8,802 nucleotides of DNA from the NCBI GenBank assembly GCA_021797955.1, contig JAJZYV010000055.1, positions 1 to 8,802 on the forward strand, given 5' to 3'. Under the pieces are notes generated by a model. It was not told the DNA's origin. It did not search any database and saw only the letters and a list, made by a program, of their open reading frames with translations. Source of the DNA: Thermoplasmata archaeon (GTDB lineage Archaea; Thermoplasmatota; Thermoplasmata; Thermoplasmatales; Thermoplasmataceae). The translations under genes and the position numbers were made by a program. Below, in pieces: positions 1 to 7,164 of the stretch (position 1 is the first letter of the stretch; every line of letters starts with the position of its first letter).

Positions 1-672
1 GAAACAGATCCGGATAAAGGTCTAAAGGTAAATGTTAACGGAACTTACAATGTTCTAGACTTTGCCAGAAAGCATGGTGTAAATAAAGTTGTTCTTGCAT
101 CATCCTCAGCGATCTATGGAGACAGCAGAGAGATCGCAGTAGAATCAAAGTACCCAGACAGGTATCAAAACCTGTATCCTGTTACGAAGATCGTTGACGA
201 ATTATTTTCACGGCACCTTTCTTTGAGGAAGGAAGTTGAATGCGTTTCATTGAGATATTTCAATACATATGGTCCAGGAGAAAACACTAAGGGGGCTTAC
301 GCAAGTCCTATTTCAAAATTTATCTCAGCCGCTATTAAAGGTAAAGACATAGAGATATTTGGTGACGGGACTCAGAGCAGGGATTTCATTTACGTTAAGG
401 ACACAGCAGCCGCATCAATCGCTGCTTATGAACATGGTAGAGCTGGAGAAAGTTATAACGTTGGAACCGGTCTAACGACAACGTTTAATGAAATTGCAGA
501 ATTAGTTAAATCCATAAGCAAAAGTAATTCCAGGATCACGCACGTAAAGAATCCTTTCAAGAATTACCAGATGTTCACGCAAGCGGATATGAGAAAACCT
601 TTTAGGGAGCTTCAGTTCAAGCCTAAATATAACTTGAAAAATGCGATAAAGGAAATGATTCGAACTGAATGA
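1..672 (+). CDS. NAD-dependent epimerase/dehydratase (extended SDR), 5'-truncated by window edge
   Basis: Frame 1 is open from base 1 to the TGA at 670-672, giving 223 residues with no start inside the window. It is the C-terminal part of a GalE-like sugar-nucleotide epimerase/dehydratase, a cytoplasmic enzyme that remodels NDP-sugars for glycan synthesis. Visible family marks are the NVNGTYNVL helix (fragment residues 11-19), the SSSAIYG strand with its catalytic Ser (34-40), the Y-x3-K pair in YPVTK (Y59, K63), the substrate-loop motif RYFNTYGPGE, and SRDFIYVKD. The GxxGxxG Rossmann start and about 80 residues are missing, simply because the window begins here. The C-terminus (KPKYNLKNAIKEMI) is typical of the family, so the 3' end looks intact. 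The exact sugar cannot be read from this fragment. An IS remnant begins a few bases after the stop. Confidence 0.93.
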   Translation, partial: ETDPDKGLKVNVNGTYNVLDFARKHGVNKVVLASSSAIYGDSREIAVESKYPDRYQNLYPVTKIVDELFSRHLSLRKEVECVSLRYFNTYGPGENTKGAYASPISKFISAAIKGKDIEIFGDGTQSRDFIYVKDTAAASIAAYEHGRAGESYNVGTGLTTTFNEIAELVKSISKSNSRITHVKNPFKNYQMFTQADMRKPFRELQFKPKYNLKNAIKEMIRTE

Positions 673-678
673 TCATTT

Positions 679-1008
679 TCAAGATCTTTTTATAAAGAGA
701 TTTGAGCCTTTAACCATGGATATCTTGCATAAATATCCAAGAAACTTTATGAATAAGATCCCTTCTATAATATCTCTTTCTATCTGCGAATATGAGAGGT
801 TATCCCACTGTTGCAACAGCATAATATTAACCAGTAGGATTGGATCCTAATTGGGTCTTCCACCCTTTTCTGTGTCAATCTCATACAGATTGGACAACAT
901 TGGCCTTATCCGTTAGGAATCAATTCGATCCGATATGCCTTTTAGGGGATCACCAAGTGCTTCAATCTCCCCGTAGACCTCAGATACTCCAGTGTGGAAA
1001 AGATTCAT
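679..1008 (-). pseudogene. Decayed IS5-type transposase, N-terminal fragment
   Basis: Reading the minus strand from an ATG at 1008-1006, one continuous frame gives recognisable IS5/IS1182-type transposase N-terminal sequence. Its pieces are LGDPLKGISDRID, then RIRPMLSNLYEIDTEKGGRP, then DPILLVNIMLLQQWDNLSYS, then ERDIIEGILFIKFLGY. These match the family pattern of a short N-terminal helical region, a GGRPN-Y-DP motif, LLQQW-x2-LS and a F-x2-FLG helix. Two in-frame stops interrupt it: TAA at 915-913, and TAG at 849-847 exactly where the family has Tyr after RPN. A third stop lies at 681-679. The DDE catalytic domain is absent, so this is a dead 5' stub of roughly 110 codons. It fills most of the gap between the epimerase and the next glycosyltransferase. 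The family call is from memory of the motif, not from a search. Confidence 0.72.
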
Positions 1009-1067
1009 GTATACTGATCAAGATGGCATGAAAAGTATTTTCGTTGAGGGTTTTTGTAAGCCCTAAT

Positions 1068-2195
1068 TTATACGTCTATAATTTGGTTCCATTTTTGCAT
1101 TACTTTTTTTGAGTAAAATTTTTCAACATAACTGGCTACTTGTTTTCTCATTCTTTCAACAATGTCTCCATTACTGACTAACTTCATTAATTTATCAGGA
1201 AAATCGTTAATCGAGGAAACAAATATCGGGAGATCATCCTTTTCTAAACCATATATCCCAGAAGGTGTAGAGAGAACAGGTGTTCCCAGAGAAATGGCAT
1301 TTACAATCTTCGTCTTAATTCCACTTTCATACTTCTCAAGGATTGGTGCGATGACTAAATAGCTACGCTTTATTAGTGTGAAAAGTTCGCTTTCTGCCAA
1401 AAATCCCATGAACACACATATGTCATCGTTTTCAAATTTTTCAGTCCCTTTTCCAGCAAAAACAAATTTACATTTTATTTCAATTCCTTTAAATTTCGGG
1501 GCAATTACATTTTTTATATAATTTACTGCATCCTTATTTTGTTGGCCATAAGTCACATCACCATAAAAGAGTATTATTTTATCTGTTCCAAATTCCTCTG
1601 ATAACTTAGCTGCAAATACTTTATTTTCTTCTGCTCCAGAATGATATACTGGAGGAATGTCGAAAATTTTGTTTGCAGGTATATTAAAATAAGTGGAGAA
1701 TTTTGTGGTTTCGTCTTTATTAATTAAAATAGAGGTATCTGCAAACTTGGATATTTTGAGGAATATTAACAGAATTCTCGATTTTGTATTTGGTTTTTTG
1801 CTAAGCAGAAGGTTAAGTGATGGATCATCAAGAAAGTTTATCCATTTATTTTTCATTAACTTGGCAATAAACCCAATGAATGTTAAAGGAGTTCCTACTG
1901 TTATAACCACATTTCTTTTATTATGATTTGTTATTATATTTTTAAATATCCATATGTAAAATAATACCAAAGAAATAGCTTTAGATTTTTTTCTTGCAGA
2001 ATTGCATATACCGCATAGTCTCACATTATTTCTTAATTCTTTTGGTATATCAGCTTCTGACCCAATTCCTTGAAGTATTACAATATTATTATAATTCTGA
2101 AACAAATACAATACATTCGTCAAGAGATATTTCGGCCCACCACCAGTAACAGGCCAAATGTGTTCATAATTAATAAGGAATATTTTTCCTCTCAT
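1068..2195 (-). CDS. GT4-like glycosyltransferase (AT-rich, probably transferred)
   Basis: This 375-residue protein has the two-lobed GT-B layout. The N-terminal lobe starts MRGKIFLINYEHIWPVTGGG, with a Gly-rich loop at 17-20. The C-terminal Rossmann lobe runs from KIILFYGDVTYG (206-217) through FVFAGKG (244-250) to GIKTKIVNAISLGTPVLST (292-310). It presumably transfers a sugar from an NDP-sugar to a lipid-linked or protein-linked glycan in the cytoplasm. The second Glu of the usual E-x7-E nucleotide-binding motif appears replaced by Asn299 in VNA, where relatives have LEA. The ATG start places the Gly-rich loop at the expected position, and two TAA stops in the same frame lie immediately upstream. 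Base composition is low: 18 G+C in bases 1441-1500 and 10 in 1921-1980, against 28 in 5041-5100. That suggests separate ancestry. Donor and acceptor are unknown. Confidence 0.87.
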   Translation of the reverse strand: MRGKIFLINYEHIWPVTGGGPKYLLTNVLYLFQNYNNIVILQGIGSEADIPKELRNNVRLCGICNSARKKSKAISLVLFYIWIFKNIITNHNKRNVVITVGTPLTFIGFIAKLMKNKWINFLDDPSLNLLLSKKPNTKSRILLIFLKISKFADTSILINKDETTKFSTYFNIPANKIFDIPPVYHSGAEENKVFAAKLSEEFGTDKIILFYGDVTYGQQNKDAVNYIKNVIAPKFKGIEIKCKFVFAGKGTEKFENDDICVFMGFLAESELFTLIKRSYLVIAPILEKYESGIKTKIVNAISLGTPVLSTPSGIYGLEKDDLPIFVSSINDFPDKLMKLVSNGDIVERMRKQVASYVEKFYSKKVMQKWNQIIDV

Positions 2196-2198
2196 TTA

Positions 2199-2339
2199 TT
2201 ATCTATCTCGATTTCTTTTGGAATTAAGTCCATAGCCCATTGCTATCCATATACAACTTACAATCTTGCTTAGCAATTTCTCCAACCTTGCCAGACTGTA
2301 TTTATTTTTGTTACGACTCCCCTCCGAAATTCGTATAAA
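2199..2339 (-). pseudogene. Possible coding trace upstream of the AT-rich glycosyltransferase
   Basis: On the minus strand a stop-to-stop frame of 46 codons reads like protein, including KYSLARLEKLLSKIV and IWIAMGYGLNSKRN. It ends at TAA 2201-2199, followed by a second TAA and then, in the same frame, the ATG of the glycosyltransferase. No convincing start codon is seen. It may be the tail of a lost gene or transposase, or chance. I do not recognise the family. Confidence 0.18.
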
Positions 2340-2383
2340 TTATTTAACCTGAACTCCCCCACCCCAATTTAACACATAGGGGA

Positions 2384-2399
2384 ATGCCATACGAGGCAT
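2384..2399. repeat. Short inverted repeat ATGCC-N6-GGCAT
   Basis: ATGCC (2384-2388) and GGCAT (2395-2399) form a perfect 5-bp stem around a 6-base loop. It sits 5 bases before the 12-bp palindrome at 2405-2416. It is short enough to be chance, but the pairing of two palindromes within 33 bases of non-coding DNA makes an operator or an IS end possible. Confidence 0.25.
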
Positions 2400-2404
2400 A
2401 ACCT

Positions 2405-2416
2405 GAATCATGATTC
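2405..2416. promoter_or_regulatory. Perfect 12-bp palindrome GAATCATGATTC (possible operator)
   Basis: GAATCATGATTC is its own reverse complement. It lies in the gap between the divergent glycosyltransferase and DUF2079 genes, about 25 bases before a strong SD sequence. Dyads of this size are typical of sites for dimeric helix-turn-helix regulators, but it is 240 bases from the nearest intact start codon, so its role is uncertain. Confidence 0.3.
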
Positions 2417-2437
2417 TCGTTAGTTCGTAAGATATTA

Positions 2438-2647
2438 AGGGAGGAGAAGCATATGAATATTGTTGATTATGGGATGCATCTTCACTGATCTGCTCTGATT
2501 GCAATCGCCGATCAGCATTATCCTATCAATGGGAAGGTCAACATATTTCCGGATATAAGCCCTAAGGTAATGAAGATCAGAATTGTGTGATATTTAATAA
2601 ATGACAGTACCGATCGGGTAGATAGGAAGAACATAAAATCAGGATAG
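2438..2647 (+). pseudogene. Broken reading frame behind a strong Shine-Dalgarno
   Basis: AGGGAGGAG at 2438-2446 is the best SD match in the window and sits 6 bases before an ATG at 2453. The frame reads MNIVDYGMHLH, a TGA stop, then ALIAIADQHYPINGKVNIF and ISPKVMKIRIV, another TGA, then LINDSTDRVDRKNIK and a TAG at 2645-2647. It shares the frame of the DUF2079 gene that starts 9 bases later. The pieces look like protein rather than noise, which fits a gene killed by point mutations. I cannot name the family. The opposite strand also carries an open stretch (2435-2593), so the true coding strand is not settled. Confidence 0.3.
2591..2601 (+). promoter_or_regulatory. Candidate TATA box for the DUF2079 gene
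   Basis: TATTTAATAAA resembles an archaeal TATA element. It lies about 60 bases before the GTG at 2657, which would leave a 5' leader of roughly 30 bases containing the GGTAGGA stretch near the start. No BRE can be defined with certainty. This is an inference from composition and spacing only. Confidence 0.3.
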
Positions 2648-2656
2648 GTAGGACCA

Positions 2657-4822
2657 GTGTCTAAAACTAAGCAATTTACCGACAAGCATCTGATTTCCTT
2701 ATTGATTGTAATAGCTTTAATTTACATTATAATAATAAGCTATTTCTCTTATCTTAGATATACTGATTTTTTCACTTCAAACTGGGACATGGGTATTGGA
2801 ATGCAATCACTCTGGACAAATACACATGGCTATCTGCTCTACGAATCTGGGGACTTTGAAGGGTATGGAGTTCTTTCTTTTTTGCAGGTGCATTCGACAT
2901 ATGTCGCCTTATTGTTTTCATATCTCTATGCAATCTATTCCAGCCCATTGACCTTGTTTATAATGCAGGCTGTCTTCATATCTCTGTCAATAATTCCCTT
3001 ATATTGCATTTCTAGGAAGGCTGCATTATCTTCTCCACTTATTGTGTTTATGGTGCTGCTATTCCTCTTGAATTTTTCAATTATATCTGGATTGCTTTAT
3101 GATTTTCACTGGGAATCCCTGATACCGGTTGAATTCTTCAGCCTGTTTTTACTTGTTCTTGAAAAAAGATACTATCAGTCACTTGCTGTTTTTGCCGTAG
3201 GGTGTTTGACACTTGAAATTTTTCCATTCATTCTCGTTGGTATAGTATTCTATTTACTTGTTACAAAATATTTCGGAGAAAACAAAACCAATCCTCTCTG
3301 GTCTAATATATCGAATAAAGTATTGTTCATTTTCCTGCTGATCGCAATAATATCCTATCTTTTGATTAGGATTGCACAATATTATGTTATACCGTTAATT
3401 GTTCATCAACCTCCTTACGTTTCCGGCATTTCTGCATCCACAAATTCCCTTTTATCTATACATTTAAGCACTGGCAATATCTCGCTATCCCTCCTTTACT
3501 GGCTGATGATTTTTATATCACTTGGGATGTTGCCGCTACTATCACCCAAATTATTGTTAACAGCAGCTCCCTGGGTTTTTTACACCTTCTTTTTAACAAC
3601 AGGATTTACCACCGGGTTCGGAAACCAGGATTCCCTTCTCACAACGCCCTATGCAATGCTAGCAAGCATTGGAGGGATTGAATTCCTTTCAAATAAGAAC
3701 AGGGACGGCTTCTTTAAACTTTTAGGTATAATCATATTGATAACGACATTATTTCTGATGATTCCATTATATGGAAAATCTCTGTCATATGCCCTTCTTT
3801 CTAATAGGATACCTGGCTTTTTATATGCCCTGGTCCCAGTTGCTTTGATTGTGTTCTTATTTGTATTATATTTGAAGAAAGCTCGCCCTAAAACAAAAAA
3901 TGTTCTCAAATACGTTGCTCTCTTTGCATGCTCTCTGATTGCATTGAACCTTGTGCTCAGTCCACTCAATGTTCAGAACTTTCAGGCCACGCCATTACCC
4001 GGTTATTCATTCTCATATTCTGTGAATCCAGAATTCAAATACGCAAGTGAGATTGCTAAATTGATACCAAACAATGCAACGGTACTTGCCTCCGATAACC
4101 TCTTTCCACTGGTTGCCAATAGCAGAAACGCCTATTCACTTGCATGGATGCCATACAGCGACGGGATAATCAGTCATCTGCCATTCAACGAATCCAATCT
4201 CCCGGATTATATTTTCATAGATGAATCGTCTTTCTATCTTCCTGAATTCTTGAACGTTGCTACAACCAACCTGTCTGATTATGGTATATACGCATACACC
4301 TTTTCATCTGCATTTCCTGGATCAATTGGACTCTACAAACTACATTACAGATATACGCCATATTATATTGGCATTCCTGTTCCGCAGATCCAGACTTTTA
4401 ACTCAACTAACCTTGATATTGGGACAGGCGGCTCAGTTGCTTCCTGCCATGATTCACAGTCAGGAAAAGCCATATTCGGGCAATCTAAAGAAAATGTCAA
4501 CCAGACAATCTGGTACGGTCCATATACAACAATTTCTCCTGGAAACTATTCGCTGGCAGTATCATACAAAATCGATTCGGGCGGAGTATTCCGGCAGAAT
4601 CTGACTGCATTTAAGCTTTCAGGCTCTGTATATCATGGGGACATTATATTCAGCAGGAATATCACATTTGCAGAATCAGAAAACAATACATGGCAGAAAT
4701 TAACGATCAACTTCACCCTGAAGACACTCATACTTAATGCACAGTTTCTGGGCTCCATGTACCGGGAGAAAAACAGCACTCTCTCACTATACCTTAATGA
4801 CATGGTATTAAGCAGATCATGA
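2657..4822 (+). CDS. DUF2079 polytopic membrane protein, probable GT-C-type glycosyltransferase with sequon-rich tail
   Basis: This 721-residue protein has about 11-13 hydrophobic segments between residues 13 and 435, followed by a large soluble region. DUF2079 hallmarks are visible: SNWDMGIGMQSLW (41-53) in the first loop after TM1, FLQVHSTY (75-82), and YDFHWESLIPVEF (148-160). As I recall, DUF2079 is grouped with GT-C enzymes, which use lipid-phosphate sugar donors and place a catalytic acid in the first external loop; Asp44 is then the candidate. Residues 444-560 contain the conserved external domain (EIAKLIPNNATVLASD). Residues about 573-721 form a Thr/Ser/Asn-rich, beta-looking extension with WYGPYTTISPGNYS, perhaps carbohydrate-binding. 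Eleven N-x-S/T sequons lie between 473 and 706. The GTG start is chosen because no earlier in-frame start exists after the TAG at 2645 and TM1 follows directly. The 3' end overlaps the convergent gene by 6 bases. Confidence 0.88.
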   Translation: MSKTKQFTDKHLISLLIVIALIYIIIISYFSYLRYTDFFTSNWDMGIGMQSLWTNTHGYLLYESGDFEGYGVLSFLQVHSTYVALLFSYLYAIYSSPLTLFIMQAVFISLSIIPLYCISRKAALSSPLIVFMVLLFLLNFSIISGLLYDFHWESLIPVEFFSLFLLVLEKRYYQSLAVFAVGCLTLEIFPFILVGIVFYLLVTKYFGENKTNPLWSNISNKVLFIFLLIAIISYLLIRIAQYYVIPLIVHQPPYVSGISASTNSLLSIHLSTGNISLSLLYWLMIFISLGMLPLLSPKLLLTAAPWVFYTFFLTTGFTTGFGNQDSLLTTPYAMLASIGGIEFLSNKNRDGFFKLLGIIILITTLFLMIPLYGKSLSYALLSNRIPGFLYALVPVALIVFLFVLYLKKARPKTKNVLKYVALFACSLIALNLVLSPLNVQNFQATPLPGYSFSYSVNPEFKYASEIAKLIPNNATVLASDNLFPLVANSRNAYSLAWMPYSDGIISHLPFNESNLPDYIFIDESSFYLPEFLNVATTNLSDYGIYAYTFSSAFPGSIGLYKLHYRYTPYYIGIPVPQIQTFNSTNLDIGTGGSVASCHDSQSGKAIFGQSKENVNQTIWYGPYTTISPGNYSLAVSYKIDSGGVFRQNLTAFKLSGSVYHGDIIFSRNITFAESENNTWQKLTINFTLKTLILNAQFLGSMYREKNSTLSLYLNDMVLSRS

Positions 4823-5905
4823 AAAACACTCCTTGTTTACGGAATCGATGAAATCTTTCAATTTATAAGATCCCCTGTCGTTTTCAATTTCCATGGCCCT
4901 GTTCAGGACAAAAGTTGACATTCTTTCATATGTTTGAGGATCACAAAGACCTTCAATGGATTCAGCCCATTTTATTTCATCATAGGAGTTCTGGAATAAC
5001 TCATAGTTACCCAATGTTTCAGTAAAGGGTGGCAAACAGTATAATACAGGCGGTATTCCGTAATAAGCAGCCTCAATCAGCGGGAGGCCAAATCCTTCAT
5101 ATTTGGAAGGTATGACTATAATATCTGTACGATCATAGATTGACCCTATATCATCGACGTTCTGAACGATCTCGATCTTACCAAATGCTTCAAGTTCCAT
5201 GGAAAGTTCCTTTTTTGGATTTGTTACCAGAAGGAAATTGTAAAGTCCAGGACTCCGGTTTTCCAACAGTCTTGCTATCTGCAGGAAGAAGTGCAGATTC
5301 TTATAAGGGCGATCTGTTGAGATACATGAAATCGTGATTTTTCCACCCCTGATCCGCTTTAACGAAGAATTCAGGTGTTCTTTAACGGGAGGATAATCCG
5401 ACCTGTCCCTGATAATAATCGATAGTTGAGGCCTGATCTCAAATTTCTCAGCCTCGCTCTTGACATATTCTGTCGAAAATATGGCAAACTTTATTCTTTT
5501 AAGGTTTCTCAAGACTTTCTTATACAGCAATCTTGTAAGGAATTTATCTGAATATTTCGTAAAGGCCCTGAAGTCATGAAATCTTACGATGAAATTTTCC
5601 CTTCCTTTGACAAGATTAATCAGCGTCGGTTCTGAAATTAATATCAATTCTGATTTATCGGGCTTGAATCTTTTTGCTATATACATAGAACGGGTTAATC
5701 CCATTGAAATTGCTTGCGGTAAGTGTTTGAAACCGTTTATCAGACAATCATGTTCAGGCAGGCTCTTCATGGTATATCTGTCAACAACCTGATACCATTT
5801 TACTTCGTACCCTGAAGCTTTTAGCATGTTGCTTGTCTTTCTCATAACGGATGTAATACCATCATTCTTACGGGAAGCATTCAATATTGCAATGGATCTC
5901 GTCAT
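4817..5905 (-). CDS. GT4 family glycosyltransferase (second gene of a coupled pair)
   Basis: This is a 362-residue GT-B enzyme of glycosyltransferase family 4, the retaining group that uses NDP-sugars. The C-terminal lobe shows ISCISTDRPYKNLHFFL (191-207), where the Lys of RPYKN fits the donor-phosphate site. It also has the complete E-x7-E motif in EGFGLPLIE (E270, E278), followed by AAYYGIPPVLY. The N-terminal lobe starts TRSIAILNASRKNDGITSVM, a short form of the usual acceptor-side Gly loop. The ATG at 5905-5903 overlaps the TGA of the upstream glycosyltransferase (ATGA, 4 bases), so translation is probably coupled and the two enzymes likely act in one pathway. No separate promoter is apparent. 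The stop overlaps the end of the convergent DUF2079 gene. Acceptor and sugar are not predictable. Confidence 0.93.
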   Translation of the reverse strand: MTRSIAILNASRKNDGITSVMRKTSNMLKASGYEVKWYQVVDRYTMKSLPEHDCLINGFKHLPQAISMGLTRSMYIAKRFKPDKSELILISEPTLINLVKGRENFIVRFHDFRAFTKYSDKFLTRLLYKKVLRNLKRIKFAIFSTEYVKSEAEKFEIRPQLSIIIRDRSDYPPVKEHLNSSLKRIRGGKITISCISTDRPYKNLHFFLQIARLLENRSPGLYNFLLVTNPKKELSMELEAFGKIEIVQNVDDIGSIYDRTDIIVIPSKYEGFGLPLIEAAYYGIPPVLYCLPPFTETLGNYELFQNSYDEIKWAESIEGLCDPQTYERMSTFVLNRAMEIENDRGSYKLKDFIDSVNKECFS

Positions 5906-7047
5906 GCGGTGATTGATGCCATTATATCAATAAGTTTATCAAGCTGGTATTCAAGTCTCAATTCCGAACCACGAATAATACAATCTTCAGGATTTATTCC
6001 TGTATCCTTCATGGACCACAGGTTATACGCCTTAAGAATCAATTCATCTCTTGAGTTAACAAGCCAGCCTGTTTTACCGTCTATAACAGTCTCTGAAGGG
6101 CCCTCCTTATTATATGTTAATGCCGGAACCCCACATAACATGGATTCTATTGGCGTAACCCCGAAAGGCTCATTGGTGAATGGAAACACAAAGAAGTGGG
6201 CATTTGTATAAAGCTTAATCAACTCATCATTCGGAACATATCCAAGGAATTTTATATATCTCTTGATTCTTTGCAGACCCATTCCAGGTGGTATTTTTGA
6301 ACCGAAACCCACTATGTTTATTCCACATTTCGCTAGAGAAATCAAGGTCTCTACATCCGTTTCCTTTCCTATGTAAGTGAGAACATATTTTTCTGGGTTT
6401 GGTGAAGTCTTCGGGTTGAAAGACTCAAAATTCTGGGAAGAGTGAACCACGTCAGAGACACCAATTCCATAATTCTCATAAATTGACTTTATAAATTTTG
6501 ATACAGCTACAATCTTCTTAGTCCTTCTGGATTTCTCCGTCACTATCTTCAGGCTGGCCCTCCTTATCTTATTCTTAAACAGTTTGAAAGCGGCTTTAAC
6601 TATAGAATTCGAAGACGCCATTGTTTCCAGGACTTCAAAGAATGGTGGACCCTGCACCCACCATATATCTGATTTCGGCATTACAGTTGAGGAAAGATCT
6701 ATTATATGATCACTCACTGGAAAACTATCACTATTGTCATGACTGTCGCCTGATACTTCTAAAGCATCGAAAAACCAGTTAACTGACCACAGGATGGATT
6801 CATTAAGATATGGAAAAACTACCCTTTTTAAAAAACGAGACAATAATTTTCCTTTTTTTTCCTGAATCTTTAGACCCAGGCTTACAAGTTCTTTCTTTTT
6901 GGAAGGTGAAAAGTAGTTTGAGTATACGGATAAATCATACGTATCTCCTAATAGCGATATAACTGACCTGAGGAATGTCATCTGAACCGAAAAGCCGCTG
7001 GGTAGAGGGTCTACTACCAACGTAATTTTCTTTATGGCTTTTTTCAC
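5902..7047 (-). CDS. GT4 family glycosyltransferase (first gene of a coupled pair)
   Basis: This is a 381-residue GT-B glycosyltransferase of family 4. Order of features: N-terminal strand KKITLVVDPLPSG (6-18); the WWVQGPP segment (129-135) at the acceptor-lobe edge; the linker KKIVAVSKFIKSIYENYG (177-194); the start of the donor lobe at YVLTYIGKETDVETL (221-235); and the E-x7-E motif in EPFGVTPIE (E293, E301). It ends with SETVIDGKTGWLV (318-330), a very typical GT4 tail. The start is GTG at 7047-7045, supported by AGGGAGA at 7056-7050 a few bases upstream; no better in-frame start exists nearby. It leads a two-gene leftward operon with the 4817-5905 glycosyltransferase and is divergent from the family 2 enzyme. 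A run of eight A on its coding strand (6853-6860) is the main homopolymer. Confidence 0.94.
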   Translation of the reverse strand: MKKAIKKITLVVDPLPSGFSVQMTFLRSVISLLGDTYDLSVYSNYFSPSKKKELVSLGLKIQEKKGKLLSRFLKRVVFPYLNESILWSVNWFFDALEVSGDSHDNSDSFPVSDHIIDLSSTVMPKSDIWWVQGPPFFEVLETMASSNSIVKAAFKLFKNKIRRASLKIVTEKSRRTKKIVAVSKFIKSIYENYGIGVSDVVHSSQNFESFNPKTSPNPEKYVLTYIGKETDVETLISLAKCGINIVGFGSKIPPGMGLQRIKRYIKFLGYVPNDELIKLYTNAHFFVFPFTNEPFGVTPIESMLCGVPALTYNKEGPSETVIDGKTGWLVNSRDELILKAYNLWSMKDTGINPEDCIIRGSELRLEYQLDKLIDIMASITA

Positions 7048-7096
7048 GTTCTCCCTAAGGGCAATTCAAGAATTAAAACTATTGGGTGCAATCAGG

Positions 7097-7107
7097 AAAT
7101 AAATTAA
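7097..7107 (-). promoter_or_regulatory. Candidate TATA box for the two-gene GT4 operon
   Basis: On the minus strand TTAATTTATTT lies about 55 bases before the GTG at 7047. Initiation about 26 bases downstream would fall near 7076 and leave a leader of about 30 bases that includes the AGGGAGA ribosome-binding site. This is inferred from spacing and composition. Confidence 0.35.
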
Positions 7108-7116
7108 GGCTATTTG

Positions 7117-7124
7117 CATTATAA
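7117..7124 (+). promoter_or_regulatory. Candidate TATA box for the family 2 glycosyltransferase
   Basis: CATTATAA would position transcription start near 7147, giving a short leader before the GTG at 7165. If correct, this rules out translation from the TTG at 7114 that overlaps it. The element is weak by sequence alone. Confidence 0.28.
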
Positions 7125-7164
7125 CTGTTTATTGAAAAACAGCGGCATAATAGGCAAAAGTTCT

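Noticed and set aside
683..697. T-rich stretch after the left epimerase as a terminator or TATA box
   Set aside because: The run is only five T and lies within the transposase remnant; too weak to call.
840..1031. Plus-strand open frame of 63 codons in the left gap
   Set aside because: It starts with TTG, has no family resemblance, and lies opposite the clear transposase remnant on the minus strand, so it is a shadow.
1041..1066. Possible terminal inverted repeat of the IS5-type remnant (AGGGTTTTTGTAAGCCCT region)
   Set aside because: No matching partner copy was found on the other side of the remnant, and the self-pairing is only 4 bp, so an IS end cannot be supported.
3649..3969. Minus-strand open frame of 106 codons inside the DUF2079 gene
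   Set aside because: It lies antisense to conserved membrane segments, has no start context and has a composition expected from the complement of hydrophobic codons.
5909..6211. Plus-strand open frame of 100 codons inside the first GT4 gene
   Set aside because: It is antisense to the strongly conserved EPFGVTPIE region of the glycosyltransferase; a shadow.
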